A program made the position numbers and the translations under genes. A stretch of DNA of 64,000 nt from Acholoe squamosa (lineage: Eukaryota; Annelida; Polychaeta; Phyllodocida; Polynoidae). The stretch spans positions 85,318,420 through 85,382,419 of the forward strand of contig OX439036.1 of the NCBI GenBank assembly GCA_949317995.1. Direction: 5' to 3'. Below are positions 48,701 through 59,860 of this stretch, in pieces (position 1 is the first letter of the stretch; the number at the start of each line of letters is the position of its first letter). Under the pieces are notes generated by a model. That model was not told where the DNA came from and did no database searches. It saw nothing but the letters and a program-made list of their open reading frames with translations.

Positions 48701-49503
48701 TAGGCCATGGGCTGAGGGGGCCCACCATGCACTCCCCCCACATCCCAGCATAACAGGTATTTTTTTGTTCCTTAGGGTCCTCTGGATAAGAATCAAGCTG
48801 GTAACATTATCTTGGTATGCACTACCGGTTTTCGCTCATTATCCATGTGAGGGTTCAAGAGGAATGGTCAATCCCTAAGCTCTAATACTCTGTTACCTTA
48901 TATGGAACCTAAAGATCTTGGTCTTATAACCTTTGTATTGAGCCCTAATATGTGTCGTTAGGTTTAGATTTGAGTGCACCAGAGGGTCAGGAAGATGGAT
49001 GTTTGAAATCACAAGGTTCATTTTTTTTTTAAATTTCAATGCGCTCCAGATACTTGCACAAAACTTACCCTTATCCCCCATCTAACCACAATATCTAATG
49101 TAATTAGTGTAGGCCGAACCTTATGTAGTAATATGAGATATTTTGCAGCATCCCTTGATAAATATATCCCACGTTATAGCTTTGGACATGAGGACGCTAC
49201 CTTGAGCCAATACGATGCTGTTCCATTTCAATAGACTCCCTCTTTATGTAAATGGATTTTTTTTGCATTGTAAATTTTTATCAATTGGCCCGATTCTTAT
49301 GTTAAAAAGGGTGCTGATTAAGAACATGGGTGTTTCTACTTCAGAAGAATTAATGGCGAGGCTAAATATGGCTGAAATTCAAAATGGCCGACAACAGATT
49401 CAAATGTCACTTTGCATTACATAAATATGCAGTCTAGAGAGTACCTGGTGGGTCCTACCCCATACAAATCAGCTTCATAGAGTACAGTAGTGTTTATTTT
49501 TAG

Positions 49504-50070
49504 TTGCTAGGTTGTGTGGTTGCCTAGCAACAGGAGTTTTGCATAACAACCAAGCCTGAGCCTGTGACTGCTCAGATGTGTATATCTGCACGATCACCTT
49601 TCAGCAACATATTCCCTTGATGTAAACATGTACATAACTCTCCCCTGCCCCTCATAGACTTTGGATATAGGTGGTAAAGGATTGTTAGGTTGTATGATTG
49701 CCTAGCAACAGCAGCTTTGCATAGCAACCAAGCCCGAGACTATGCTCAGATGTGCATATCTTCATTGTCACCTTTCAGCAACATATTCCCCTGATGTAAC
49801 TTACATATGACTCTCCCCTGACCATCATAGACTATGAATATAGGTGGTAAATGGTTGCTAGGTTGTGTGGTGGCATAGCAGTGGCACTTCTGCATAGCAA
49901 CAAAGCCTAGATTCATACCTGTAGGTATATACTTGTGCATGGTCTCCCCTGAAGGACATGGTTCACTAATTTCAAATTGCACATAGCTTTCCTGTGGACA
50001 TCAAACAGTATGAAAATAGGTAGTAAATGGTTGCTATCTTGTGTGGTTGCATAGCAAATGCAGCTTTGAT
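49504..50070 (+). repeat. 178-bp tandem array, about four copies, each with an X-box-like palindrome
   Basis: Units share GGTTGYTAGGTTGTRTG followed by GTTGCCTAGCAAC and TTTGCATARCAAC, then CACCTTTCAGCAACATATTC. The palindrome is exact at 49519-49531, one base off at 49697-49709, and more diverged near 49869 and 50046. Spacing is about 178, 172 and 177 bp. Confidence 0.85.
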
Positions 50071-51068
50071 ACATACCACCATGCTGTAGTCACATGTAAG
50101 TGTATGGTCTCAGCCTCGGAACTTGCATGTATAGCTTCGCTGTGCATATCTAAGAGTAGAAGTGCATTTTAAAGGTTTCAAGGTTATGCAATTGGTGTAA
50201 GTCTACCTTTTAAAATCATCTAATTGACAAAGACTATTTTGATGAGATGATATAAAAATGAAATACTTGCATCTAAACCATATATATGATATTACTTTGT
50301 TAGATCTTGAGAACCAACAAATCTCTTCACTATGTTTTCCTGCCATAGTACTGCAAACAAGTTGTTCTTTGGAAGCATCAGTAATCATAATGTACATATA
50401 GATCATTATGTATGCATCTCAGATCATCCATAATTACACAGGACTGTAATTCCTAATAACTTCCCTCTCCCCCCCCCCAATGCCAAATTATCATATCATT
50501 AGAGTCTACCATTGCTGGTACTCATAGCCCACATTCAGAATATAGACTTCCAGTGTTCAGCTTAAGTGCTTCATTGAAGATTGCCTCTGAGTCTCCATGC
50601 CCTAATTTATTAGCCGAGAGGCATACATGCCTCTTCGGCTTCAGTACAACTACCCATACACTACCCCTAGTCGGCATGATCATCGTCACAAAAACCACTA
50701 CTCTCTATATTCTATAGATCAGCTTCTATTGGACTAGAAGCAGTCAGTGTGGAATTCTTTATTTTTTAACGAATAGCAACAGTACTAAATACAATAATTC
50801 ATCAACCATCAAGCCAAGTAAATGAGGACATGTGCAAGTCTATGTTGTTTACCAATACGGCTGCTGATAGAGCCCACATGCTTTTACATGTTTTTACACC
50901 CTCCAGGTCGCTACAGGTACATATATAGATGATTGCTATTGTCCAATACCGCCACACTTCTCTCTGCTGGCGTCTCAGAATGTTTTTACACCTATCAGGT
51001 CACTACAAGTACATAAAGATGATTACTATAACCTAATGGCACATCCAAGTGGGACAGCCCTCATGTAA

Positions 51069-51141
51069 CCCTTTCACCCCTGGATTTCTGTTACTCTATG
51101 GGATTTGCGTGCAAATCCTGCTTTATGGGGTGGAAGGGGTT
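51069..51141. mobile_element. Tiny TTAA-type MITE, about 73 bp
   Basis: CCCTTTCACCCC on the left is mirrored by GGGGTGGAAGGGG on the right, with GTAA and TTAA alongside. A palindrome GGATTTGCGTGCAAATCC sits inside. The end style matches piggyBac-like MITEs. It lies within the 4.27-kb element. Confidence 0.5.
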
Positions 51142-52974
51142 TTAACAGGAGTTCAAACTCACGTGCCATTGTCTAATTAGAAGGTCAGGTACCTAAAGCA
51201 ATTGTGCCATTGCAATATTAGGAGTCCACTCACATGTGATTGCTACATTTGGATGCCAAAACTGAGTCTGAGTTATATAGTTGCCCTATTAGTCGTCATG
51301 ATGCATGAATGTAGGTCTAGTGAGTTATTATACATCATACATTCATCTCAATCAACCGATCGGTTATTACACCTTTGGTGTACTTTTAACTCACAATACA
51401 TATCATAGTTAAATAAAAAATAGGCAAAATTAAACATTCTAAAATAATCTCTTAAATACAAATCTCGCCATGCGCGATCTCGTTTTTCCAAAAGCCTTGG
51501 GTAGCTTAGGCCTGGGCATTGAGCTGCTCACCATAGTGCCAAGCTATATATTGCATCATTTCCACAGTAATCACAGAATTGACTGCCAACAGTGCAAGAA
51601 GGTTTACTGTGGGTATATTGAATGGCTGGGATGGGTACATGACTGCAAATGAAAGCAACAGTTAAGCCACTGAGGGATGATGTTGAGAATACTCAACATC
51701 CATGTAGGGACAGATGTTGGATATTTTCAACACCATGTAGGGGCTGATGTGGAGTATAATAGACATCGATAATTGATATGGCAGCCATGTTTGGACATTT
51801 CAGATAGATTTAAGTGGACTGCTATTTTTGGTCTGAGGATGTTATTTCCCTATATTGGGGTAGGGGAATTCGAATCTGGAAAGTTTAGAGTGATAGAGAC
51901 ATTGGAAAATGATTGGAAATGATATCAAAATTATGGACAGTACTTATTGAAATAGAGTTGAGGGCTTGCCAGGAATCAGCAAGGCTATCCAAAAGTATGT
52001 ACTTTTTTTCAAAATTAACTGGATTTTTCTTCAAAATCTCATTGCTATTGATATTCTGAGGGACCCATTTATAATGTAGTTACTTCCCATCAACGAAAAA
52101 ATAAGATTCAACAGTAAAAATGTAGTTAGTAGGCCAATATATACACTATATAGCCTCGAAACTCAATTTTTTTTTTGTATTTTTGGCCATCTTGGATCTC
52201 AGTTCAAAAGGATCGGTGCCTCTCGTAATAATATCTATAAAGGAAAGTTCTGTACAATTAAATATTGGGGTGTTATTCAACGAGATCTTTAATTTGATAT
52301 GTCATATGTTAAGATCTGATGGGTAGTTCCAGAGAAACTTACTAAAACTCAAACCTCCTAGAGGATCTGCTGGGAGAGTGTAAAATTGTTTGCACTTTGT
52401 TGCTATGCAATGTGCTATTGCTAGGTAACACGCCGTTGCTAAGTAACGCGCCGCTAAGTTACACGTTTACAATGCAAGGCACCAGGGGGCTTCACAACGT
52501 GGGACAGTCCAATTATCATCAGTGCTCCCTCCCAGTGCCGAAGGCACTAGTACTGCTTAAAATCCAGTCCCCTAGACTTTCAAAGTACCCTCATAGCTCG
52601 CCCTTAATGGGTTAATAGGGGCTTTACTGGATTTGTGACTTCTATCAATGACATCCAACAGACAGGCACAAAGTGCAAAGTAGCTATTAAGTTCTCTTTC
52701 CAACAAGACCAAGACCTTTAGGTTCCACATAAGGTAAGATAGTATTAGAGCTTAGGGACTGACCATACCTCTTGAATAACATGCTCCCAAATTTGACCGA
52801 AAAGTGGTCTGAACCCACACATGGATAATGAGCAAAAACCGGTGGTGCATCCCAAGATAATCAATGTTACCCACTTGACTCTTATCCAGAGGACCATAAG
52901 GAACAAAAAAATACCTGTTATGCTGGGATGTGGTGGGGGGTGCATGGTGGGCCCCCTCAGCCCATGGCCTACAT

Positions 52975-55900
52975 ATATATGGGGAAATAGTGTGGCAGTT
53001 GAAGTATCATATTGCTCTCAGCAGAATTGCAGGGAATAAATCGTCGCCTCAGTGCAACAAGGTTGTATCTGCATTTTCAAGAGGTGTTACAATTACTATA
53101 GCACACAGTTGACACAGCCTTATTGCACTTGGGCCTGTAGGTACACATATCATAGACAGAGCTTCAACACTTTCATAATAGGTAGATTAGGGTCAATTGA
53201 TATTGAAAAAGAAGGAAACTCAATCTTGCCAATATGTCAGTTACAGCCCTGTTGCATATAGAAACTATCTATAGGGTCCTGGATCTAGCATACTAAATAC
53301 ACCATGACTACTTATATTCTGTAGGCAGGCACACTATAGACCGGCAACTACCAACTAGAACAAGGGCGGCTGAAAAGCAATCCGAATACAGACAGAGATA
53401 GGAAGTATAGATTTTGGCTTGTGCGACAAGGTCACGCATAGACACTATTTGGCTCATAGCGGGTTCGGTGGTCGATACAGGTTTGGGTGTTTTTGAACTG
53501 AGATGGGTGAATGTGTGATAAGTCTTGAAAGGGGGTCATAGAGGTGTCGAGCTATCAATTTTCAATCATATTTTTCTCCATAACCAGCCTGAGCCGTTGA
53601 GTAGTAGCTGTTTCGGGAGATATTCATAATCAGAATCAATGATACGGTGAATGGGTCTCCTATATCAGATGAATACGTCAGCAGCTATATTGGTGCTAGT
53701 ATTTAGAAAAGGTGGCATGTATGATAAGGTTGTGACTGATATGTACCTTATATAGCAAACCAAGTTTGGAATTGCTTGCAGAGGGAAAGGAGCTTTAGTG
53801 TAGCTGAAGTACTGATTGAAGTACATGATTAATAAGAGGTCTGGGGCTTAGGCCAGATTTTCACAAGTATACATTTAAATTTTGTGCAGCCAATCAACCA
53901 TGGAAATAACAGTGCACAAGGCTGGTGGGTGATGGTTGTGGAGATAAATTTGAAGCACAGAGATGAATTGTCATCATGCAGAGCGGTCAGGGGATATCCT
54001 GCTATTGCCTTTTTTGGGTGACTAGGCTGAGGTGATAGAATATGCTACAGTGACGTCAGCACGTCCCTATGGGAGCAGAGACGGGCCGGGTGACAATCTG
54101 CACAGGGTCCCATGGTATTGGGGGAATTGATTGTCAATAATGTTTTATCTGCTCCATGCCGGGCCCCACGGCGTGACATATTGGCCACCCCTCTCTTCCA
54201 CTCACTCCACAGCCTTGAAGATCACAGCCACTGTGCAGAAAGGTGAGGGTCATGAAGAATGGCCTAAGGTTGCCCTTCCCCTTTCCTCTCACCCCAGCCC
54301 TAACAATATGCTGAGGCATTGTATGGCAGATACTCTATGGGTATTTCCACTGTGATGAGGCTGTCCATGCATGCAACCACCACCACCCCCCCCCCCCACA
54401 CACACACACGATGAGACCAATTCAACCTGGTCTCACGGCTCCAGCCGGCTCTCAAACCACACAAGCCCTACCCAATATCATCCAGCGAACACCCTCTGAC
54501 ATCCTCGACCCAGACACTCACCTTAAAACCACACAAGTAACCGCCTTTACCCTGCAGGCCACACCCCTCCTCTGCTCGGATCTGGGGGCCAAGCTGGCTG
54601 CAGGCTGGTCCTACATAATTAATGCGTCTTAATTTCGGTAGGCCGATCCGCCGGGGATCAGCGGCTCAGACTGGTAGCTAGTGTGATGGATGAGACACCG
54701 GGTCGCCGCCTACCTGGCTGAAAACCACCGGTCGCCGAGAAGCCCCACCTGACACCCGTCCAGAATTTTGAATAGGCATTTAGCACTGAATTCCTTTCTC
54801 TATTATTCTTATGTTTTTTTTTTTTATAGATATAGGCCCCTCCGCCCCCAAGCGTACCCACCAACCATTTACCTCTTTTTGGGGAGGGGTGGAACAGCCA
54901 AGACTGAAGGGTGATCAATAACTAGTTTTACGACCCTCCACCTCCGACTACACATTTGGCCCCCACCCCACAATCTCCCATCCCCACAAAGTCCCAAGGC
55001 AGGAGGGGGCGGTGCGATCGTTGCGCCTGCAAGGATTAGGGGCGTGAAATGGCCAGTTGATGTCTCAGCAGTTCCTGCCTGAATTATTGGCTGGAAATCA
55101 AAACGGGGCCGTTAATATTGGCCACATATAGCAGTGGGAGAATGAAGGATATCGGAGTGTTGGAGATGTGTACAACTGGATATCCAGTCAGGATATCTCT
55201 GCAGACCCACTACATATGGGTTCCAGGGGATGGGGATGAAAGTAAAGGAGATGGAGACTGATCATTTCTGACAGTAACCCATAATGCATACCACCCAGGC
55301 TTGCATGGACTAAGTAATTTACGAGGATAGCCAAATTAAACTGTGTACGCTCCGTGTTGTTTTAAACACAAGTTTGCGGTGTGAATGGGAGGTGGGACAG
55401 CGGTCGACAGAGGATTGAGTGGCGTCGTTCTCCAGTCCCAAAGGGGTATTTCACAGGAATGGGCAACACTCGTGAGACTCGGCAATGATGACAAATAAGG
55501 CGGCTCTGGGATGACTAAGTTTAGTGCCCTTGAGAGTGCAATGATCACGGAATAGGGATCAACGCTTTTAGCTGGCGGAATCAATACCTGCTCGAGCGTC
55601 TAAATTGCATTTTCGGACTGGTGGTTCAGTACGCTCTGGCGGCGTAGAAAATGAAGCCTCCTTCTTCTGGCTAGACTAGGCCACCTAGGGTTCAGAGAGA
55701 CAGGTATCCATCTTAACTGTGCTGTCTTTTTTTCACCTAACTGTAGCAATCCACAGTGCTCTCCACATCTCCTTCTCTTAGCCCATCTTAAAAAGGTCTT
55801 GATCTTTTTTTGTCTTCTCCCTGTGCCTGGTTCACATATATTCTAACACATATTCTTCCTTCAATTGATGTGTATAGTTTTCTCGCCATGGATGTGGCGT

Positions 55901-58900
55901 TAGCTGTGAAAATGACATTTAACAACACATTGCACTCGGTCTACACCACACCTTTGGCATTTGACAAGTGTGATTATTATTTCATCTTGGCATGTGTCTG
56001 GTATCTGGTTTCCAAACTATTAAAAATGTCCGTACTCTATGCCCCACCTATTCCATCCACGGAAATCTACCCACAAGGGAAGAGTCTGGGATTAAAATAG
56101 CGGTTTTCATGATGGTACCCGGTTGAAGTGTCGATTAGAATCCCTGCAAACTATCACCATGGTAACAACAATACAAGACTTCATAGCTGTGCACAAACGT
56201 CCATAGAAGCGATGTCATGATTGTTACTATAGGCATGGTCATTGATTGCAATTATATCCATGCAGATCATACCCTCCAATTCCAGCTTTTTAATTTGACA
56301 TATTTCCCTCCGCCCTCTGATATAGAGACCAGGAAGAAGTAAGGATCACGGGGGGGGGGGTTGGAATTAGTGGTTATAATTAGCTAGCTACCAGGATGTT
56401 GTCGTTCGCTCTTGTGTATACATCTAAACGATTATGCTCTATGTTAAATGCATGTATCCCAATCATGTTATCGATTTTTATAGACGTTATTTAGCAAAGA
56501 GAATAATCAATAGTTGATCCATTGGCATACCTTTGATTTAGATGGATGTTTGCCATCATTGTTCAGCGTTTGGAATGCCATTAAAATAGTTTTCAGGGTA
56601 ACTAGGTACCTCTATAAACTCTGTTCAATCTGGAGAAAATCAGAGAAAGAATAATCGTACTGACACGTCATGTAGAAGGAATTGCTTTAATTCAATACAT
56701 ATCTATATCGAAATGCCATAGGAAAAAAAAAACACTTTTTTCTCGGCACTGGATTCAGAAACTGTTTTGATTTCTGGAAAATTGAAAATAGAGTTACTAG
56801 AATGTGGATACCGGTATGTTTGGACCAAATTAAAGATCACTCTTCCAGCAATGGAGTTACTGAAAAATAACATGCAGTTTCAAAAACACCTTTTCACATT
56901 GGGCTCCCGGGTAGGGCTAACCTCGTCCTAACACTAGCCTACGGCTGGTGTATTATTCTTTGTCTCTTTGCAGAATATCACCAACGAACCCAAATTAAAA
57001 ACAAAACAATAAAGGAATAGGAAAGTTCATGGCGTACTGATTTTTGAAGTGGTCTAACAGTTTTGCTATTGGTTCTAACAAGATATTGTGTATGTGCATT
57101 ATATCCTCCACATCCATCCCATTGTCAGTTTTCATAGACCTTATTCCTAGCTCCTTATCTATTTAAACGTTTTTCGTTGTACATTTTTTTCAGAATTAGA
57201 AATGTCACAAACCTGACTCTATTTGACATCCTTTGAACCCCTAGAGTCTGGTATGGCTCCCTCAAGAGATGGCATTTATGGTCTATCTCTCTCATCACTC
57301 TCTGTCTCTGTCTGTCCGTCTGCCTCTCTCTGTCTCTCTTCTTCATGGGTGTCTAACTGTTACAAATGATTCTTACAATGCCGGAGTCTTAAAGAGGCCA
57401 GACATTGCTGCTATTTTTTGAAAGAGAGTCAAAATGACTGATTCTGTCTGTCTATACACTACATCCTTTGAAATGGCCCCATGTATATTGCATTAACAGT
57501 GGGTTTCATACCTTTCTTCTGAGCTTCACAATCAGCACTAACCACTTGGTCCTCCCATCTCCTGCTCCCGAGTGGCGCTTCTGAAGGCGGCACACGCTGG
57601 CTCGGATTGCTGGCCAAGGAGACTGAGACTGTGATTGATATAGGAGCTAAATGAAGCGGCATCAATGGCTGCGTGTCCTCTCTGTGTCCGCCCAGGTCGT
57701 CTTTATCGCCCGCTGCATCTCAAGGCCCCAGGTCAAAGGGCCAGCGCCCACCCCAGCAATCAGCAGGCTGGATCCCCACCTTTAAGACGCAGCTTTCGCC
57801 CTAATGCAATAGCTCTAACCCTGGAGGACATGGAATTCCCCTCCATGGGACCTGCTAGGTTGGGCATATGAAGAGATTGGTCAACAGTTTGTACTATACT
57901 ACCCAGGTACATGTAGGTGCTAGGGTGAAGGGTAAGAGATATATCTCCGTATTTAATTTAGTTATTGGACGGCGCTAAAAGGTTGCAGGCCAGGGATCAA
58001 TACAGCGGCTTAGCTAGGGGCCACCAGCTGTGCCCTGCTCACCATGCACCCTCCAGGGTGTTTACCCCCACCCCCAGGTCCTCTAACCATCTAAGGAAGG
58101 TATGGAATTTCATGAGTGTTACGGATATTTGTGATACTGAAATATTATCGCGGCGCCAGAGAATAATTTATCGGAATTTGCTCTAGTGTCTCATACCAAA
58201 CCTTGAGGAGCATCAGCCTCGCATCTCGGGCTGAATTTTTTTCACTATATACATTTCTTTGAAGAAAGTTCTAAAATAGGCAGTAATATAGTGAAGGAAT
58301 GTGGGTGTGATGTGAGAAGACATAAGTCGCTGTACAGTAGGATGGTTAATTGCAGCGCTGGTGATTTACTCCCTTCTAAGGCAGCACTGAAACAAAAGAG
58401 CACAATACCTCATACGGCACTAACAGGGTCAAACTCCAGTTCTTGTACCCCACCTAACCCAACCTGCCTATACTACTCACTGGAGGAGGCGCGCAGCTGG
58501 CGGCAAACAGGCGCCACTTTGAATCCCGCTTGTTACCACTGAGATACACTCGAACATCCCCAACTGACGCCACCCAGGCGCAGTTGGCGAAGTATTACTT
58601 CCACCTCAGCCGTCAATTCAACCCCATCCTTCCACCTACGAGTGATCACAATGACACTGATGGTAAGACCAACAGCAGGGAGTGGGGCATATAGGAGAAA
58701 AGTGGTTGGAAGTGGGCCACTTTAACTGAAGCTTAACGGTTCCTATTTGTGCTTTTTAGGCAACTGGCGTTTGAAGTGGTATTGAATGCTCCTATAGGGC
58801 TGGGGCTGGAGATGCTCTACAAGACGGTGCCTATCGATTACGGAGTACCACGCCTGAGGGGGTTTTATCGCCTAAGTACCAATTACCGGCGCATTGAGCA

Positions 58901-59269
58901 GTCTGAGCTGGTGTAATCCTGGTGTACGGGGTCTATGGCCGATTGGATCTCAGTTTTCTGGGCGCTGCACCGACTGGTTGCTCAATGACAGACAATGGGT
59001 TACCATAGTAGCACCTGATCACTTCGTTAGTCTCGGGTCGATCGTTGACGAGCTATCCAAAAGGGCTTTGTTGTTCCTCCTGCCGTAATACCAATAGGAT
59101 ATTGTATTATGCCTTGTAGACAGACCATGGCCTCACTCCCACGAGTACCAATAGTGTATGTAGTGTGGGATGTCCTCAGCTATATACCTGCCCTGGTAGC
59201 CTGGGCCGAAGTGATATAATCTATTGCTTAGTAAGTATAAGTGTAAAAGTTGAGAGAAGAGGAACTCAC
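52975..59269 (-). other. Intron 1, 5' portion, no firm features
   Basis: C-rich and CA-rich low complexity occurs at about 54382-54411. A possible alternative exon near 57510-57620 is in the findings. The remaining frames look random. Confidence 0.4.
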
Positions 59270-59360
59270 CTCCCATGTGGCTCATGCCGTATCCTCCAGT
59301 GGTCCTCCAGAGGCTGGCGCTGAGGTAAGCCGCCAGGAGAGTTTCCAGTAGTCCAAACAT
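59270..59360 (-). CDS. Exon 1: start codon and signal peptide of the lectin-CUB-Sushi gene
   Basis: The exon encodes 30 residues beginning MFGLLETLLAAYLSASLW, a hydrophobic run typical of a secretion signal, followed by a Gly/Tyr/Met-rich stretch. It ends at a strong donor (GGGAG then GTGAGT) with one base of the next codon. That base joins the first two bases of the lectin exon to make a Gly codon, so the reading frame continues directly into the SUEL domain. The ATG at 59358-59360 is chosen because it is the only Met placed ahead of the hydrophobic segment. It lies at the edge of a CpG-rich block that suits a promoter. The intron that follows is about 37.2 kb, so joining this exon to the lectin exon rests on phase, strand and signal-peptide logic, not on transcript data. 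Confidence 0.78.
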
Positions 59361-59860
59361 GCCTGACCGGTGAGCTGCTCAGGTGCAGCAGACGCTCGTG
59401 TCTGGGTTACGAGCTGGTGTGAGCACCTCTCTGGTAAGTCTCTGGTAAGGTAGCACTGAGCGGCAATCCAACGCCCTGCTAGAGACAAGAGAGACTGCTC
59501 AGCGCCACGCGAGCTGCTCGGTCACTGCTCTCCTGAGCTGCTCGTAGAACGCGCGGCCGCTCGCTGGCCGCGTCACGACACAAGTGGCGGGTGTGCAGAT
59601 CGGTGCGGCAGTCCGGGCCCCCTAGCTGGGCGGTTGGGGGAGGGGGAAGTGGAGGCACGTCGCTATAGCAGCCTCGGTCCTTCCACCATGCTGGATCGAT
59701 GGTTCGCTCTGTCTCCGGCGGCGTGCTCTGACACGGATTGATTTTCGCAGGCAGGGCGGGGCGTAGCTCCCGGAGGCCGCCACGTGGTGGCGCTGAGGGG
59801 AAGGGGCATTAGACTAGGGGGCGCACTGCTTGCTACCGGGGGTTAGAATCAGGGTGTAGT
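59361..59860 (-). promoter_or_regulatory. Likely CpG-rich promoter and 5' UTR of the lectin-CUB-Sushi gene
   Basis: Immediately upstream of the start codon the sequence becomes rich in CG dinucleotides (gcgcggccgctcgctggccg near 59552, then cggtgcggcagtccggg, ctccggcggcgtgc and cgccacgtggtggcgc), unlike the AT-rich surroundings. I see no TATA box on the minus strand at a fitting distance. Three exact copies of the palindrome GAGCWGCTC lie at 59372, 59511 and 59535, the first only 12 bases from the ATG. The transcription start is not determinable by eye. Confidence 0.55.

Larger units (their letters stand above)
48701..52974. mobile_element. 4.27-kb element with inverted ends of about 230-270 bp, non-coding
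   Basis: The left arm (48701-48928) starts TAGGCCATGGGCTGAGGGGG and is mirrored, with about 80-90 percent identity by eye, by the right arm (52706-52974) ending in CAGCCCATGGCCTA. TA at each tip could be the target duplication. Between the arms there is no frame above about 80 codons, but there is a 178-bp tandem array and a small hairpin element. It is most simply a large non-autonomous DNA transposon. An inverted pair of two solo elements is the alternative. Confidence 0.7.
4831..59360 (-). other. Gene span (coding part seen): signal peptide, SUEL lectin, CUB and Sushi receptor-like protein, 3' end outside window
   Basis: Five exons on the minus strand join in frame: 59360-59270, 22023-21736, 17042-16611, 15993-15835 and 4884-4831. 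Every junction is phase 1, with consensus GT donors and AG acceptors. The joined product starts with a signal peptide, then a SUEL lectin domain (about residues 32-126), a CUB domain (about 138-270), a Sushi/CCP domain (about 274-319) and an acidic linker, reaching residue 341 before the next intron. This order suggests an extracellular carbohydrate- and protein-binding molecule, either secreted or anchored by a later membrane segment that is not in the window. EVA-1 family receptors also carry SUEL domains, but they have two in tandem and no CUB or Sushi, so I do not assign that name. The domain calls are firm; the function is inference. Confidence 0.85.

Noticed and set aside
58500-58560. 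tRNA-like words on the minus strand (TCTCAGTGGTAAC, GGGATTCAAAGT)
   Set aside because: The A-box-like and B-box-like words are only about ten bases apart and no cloverleaf can form.
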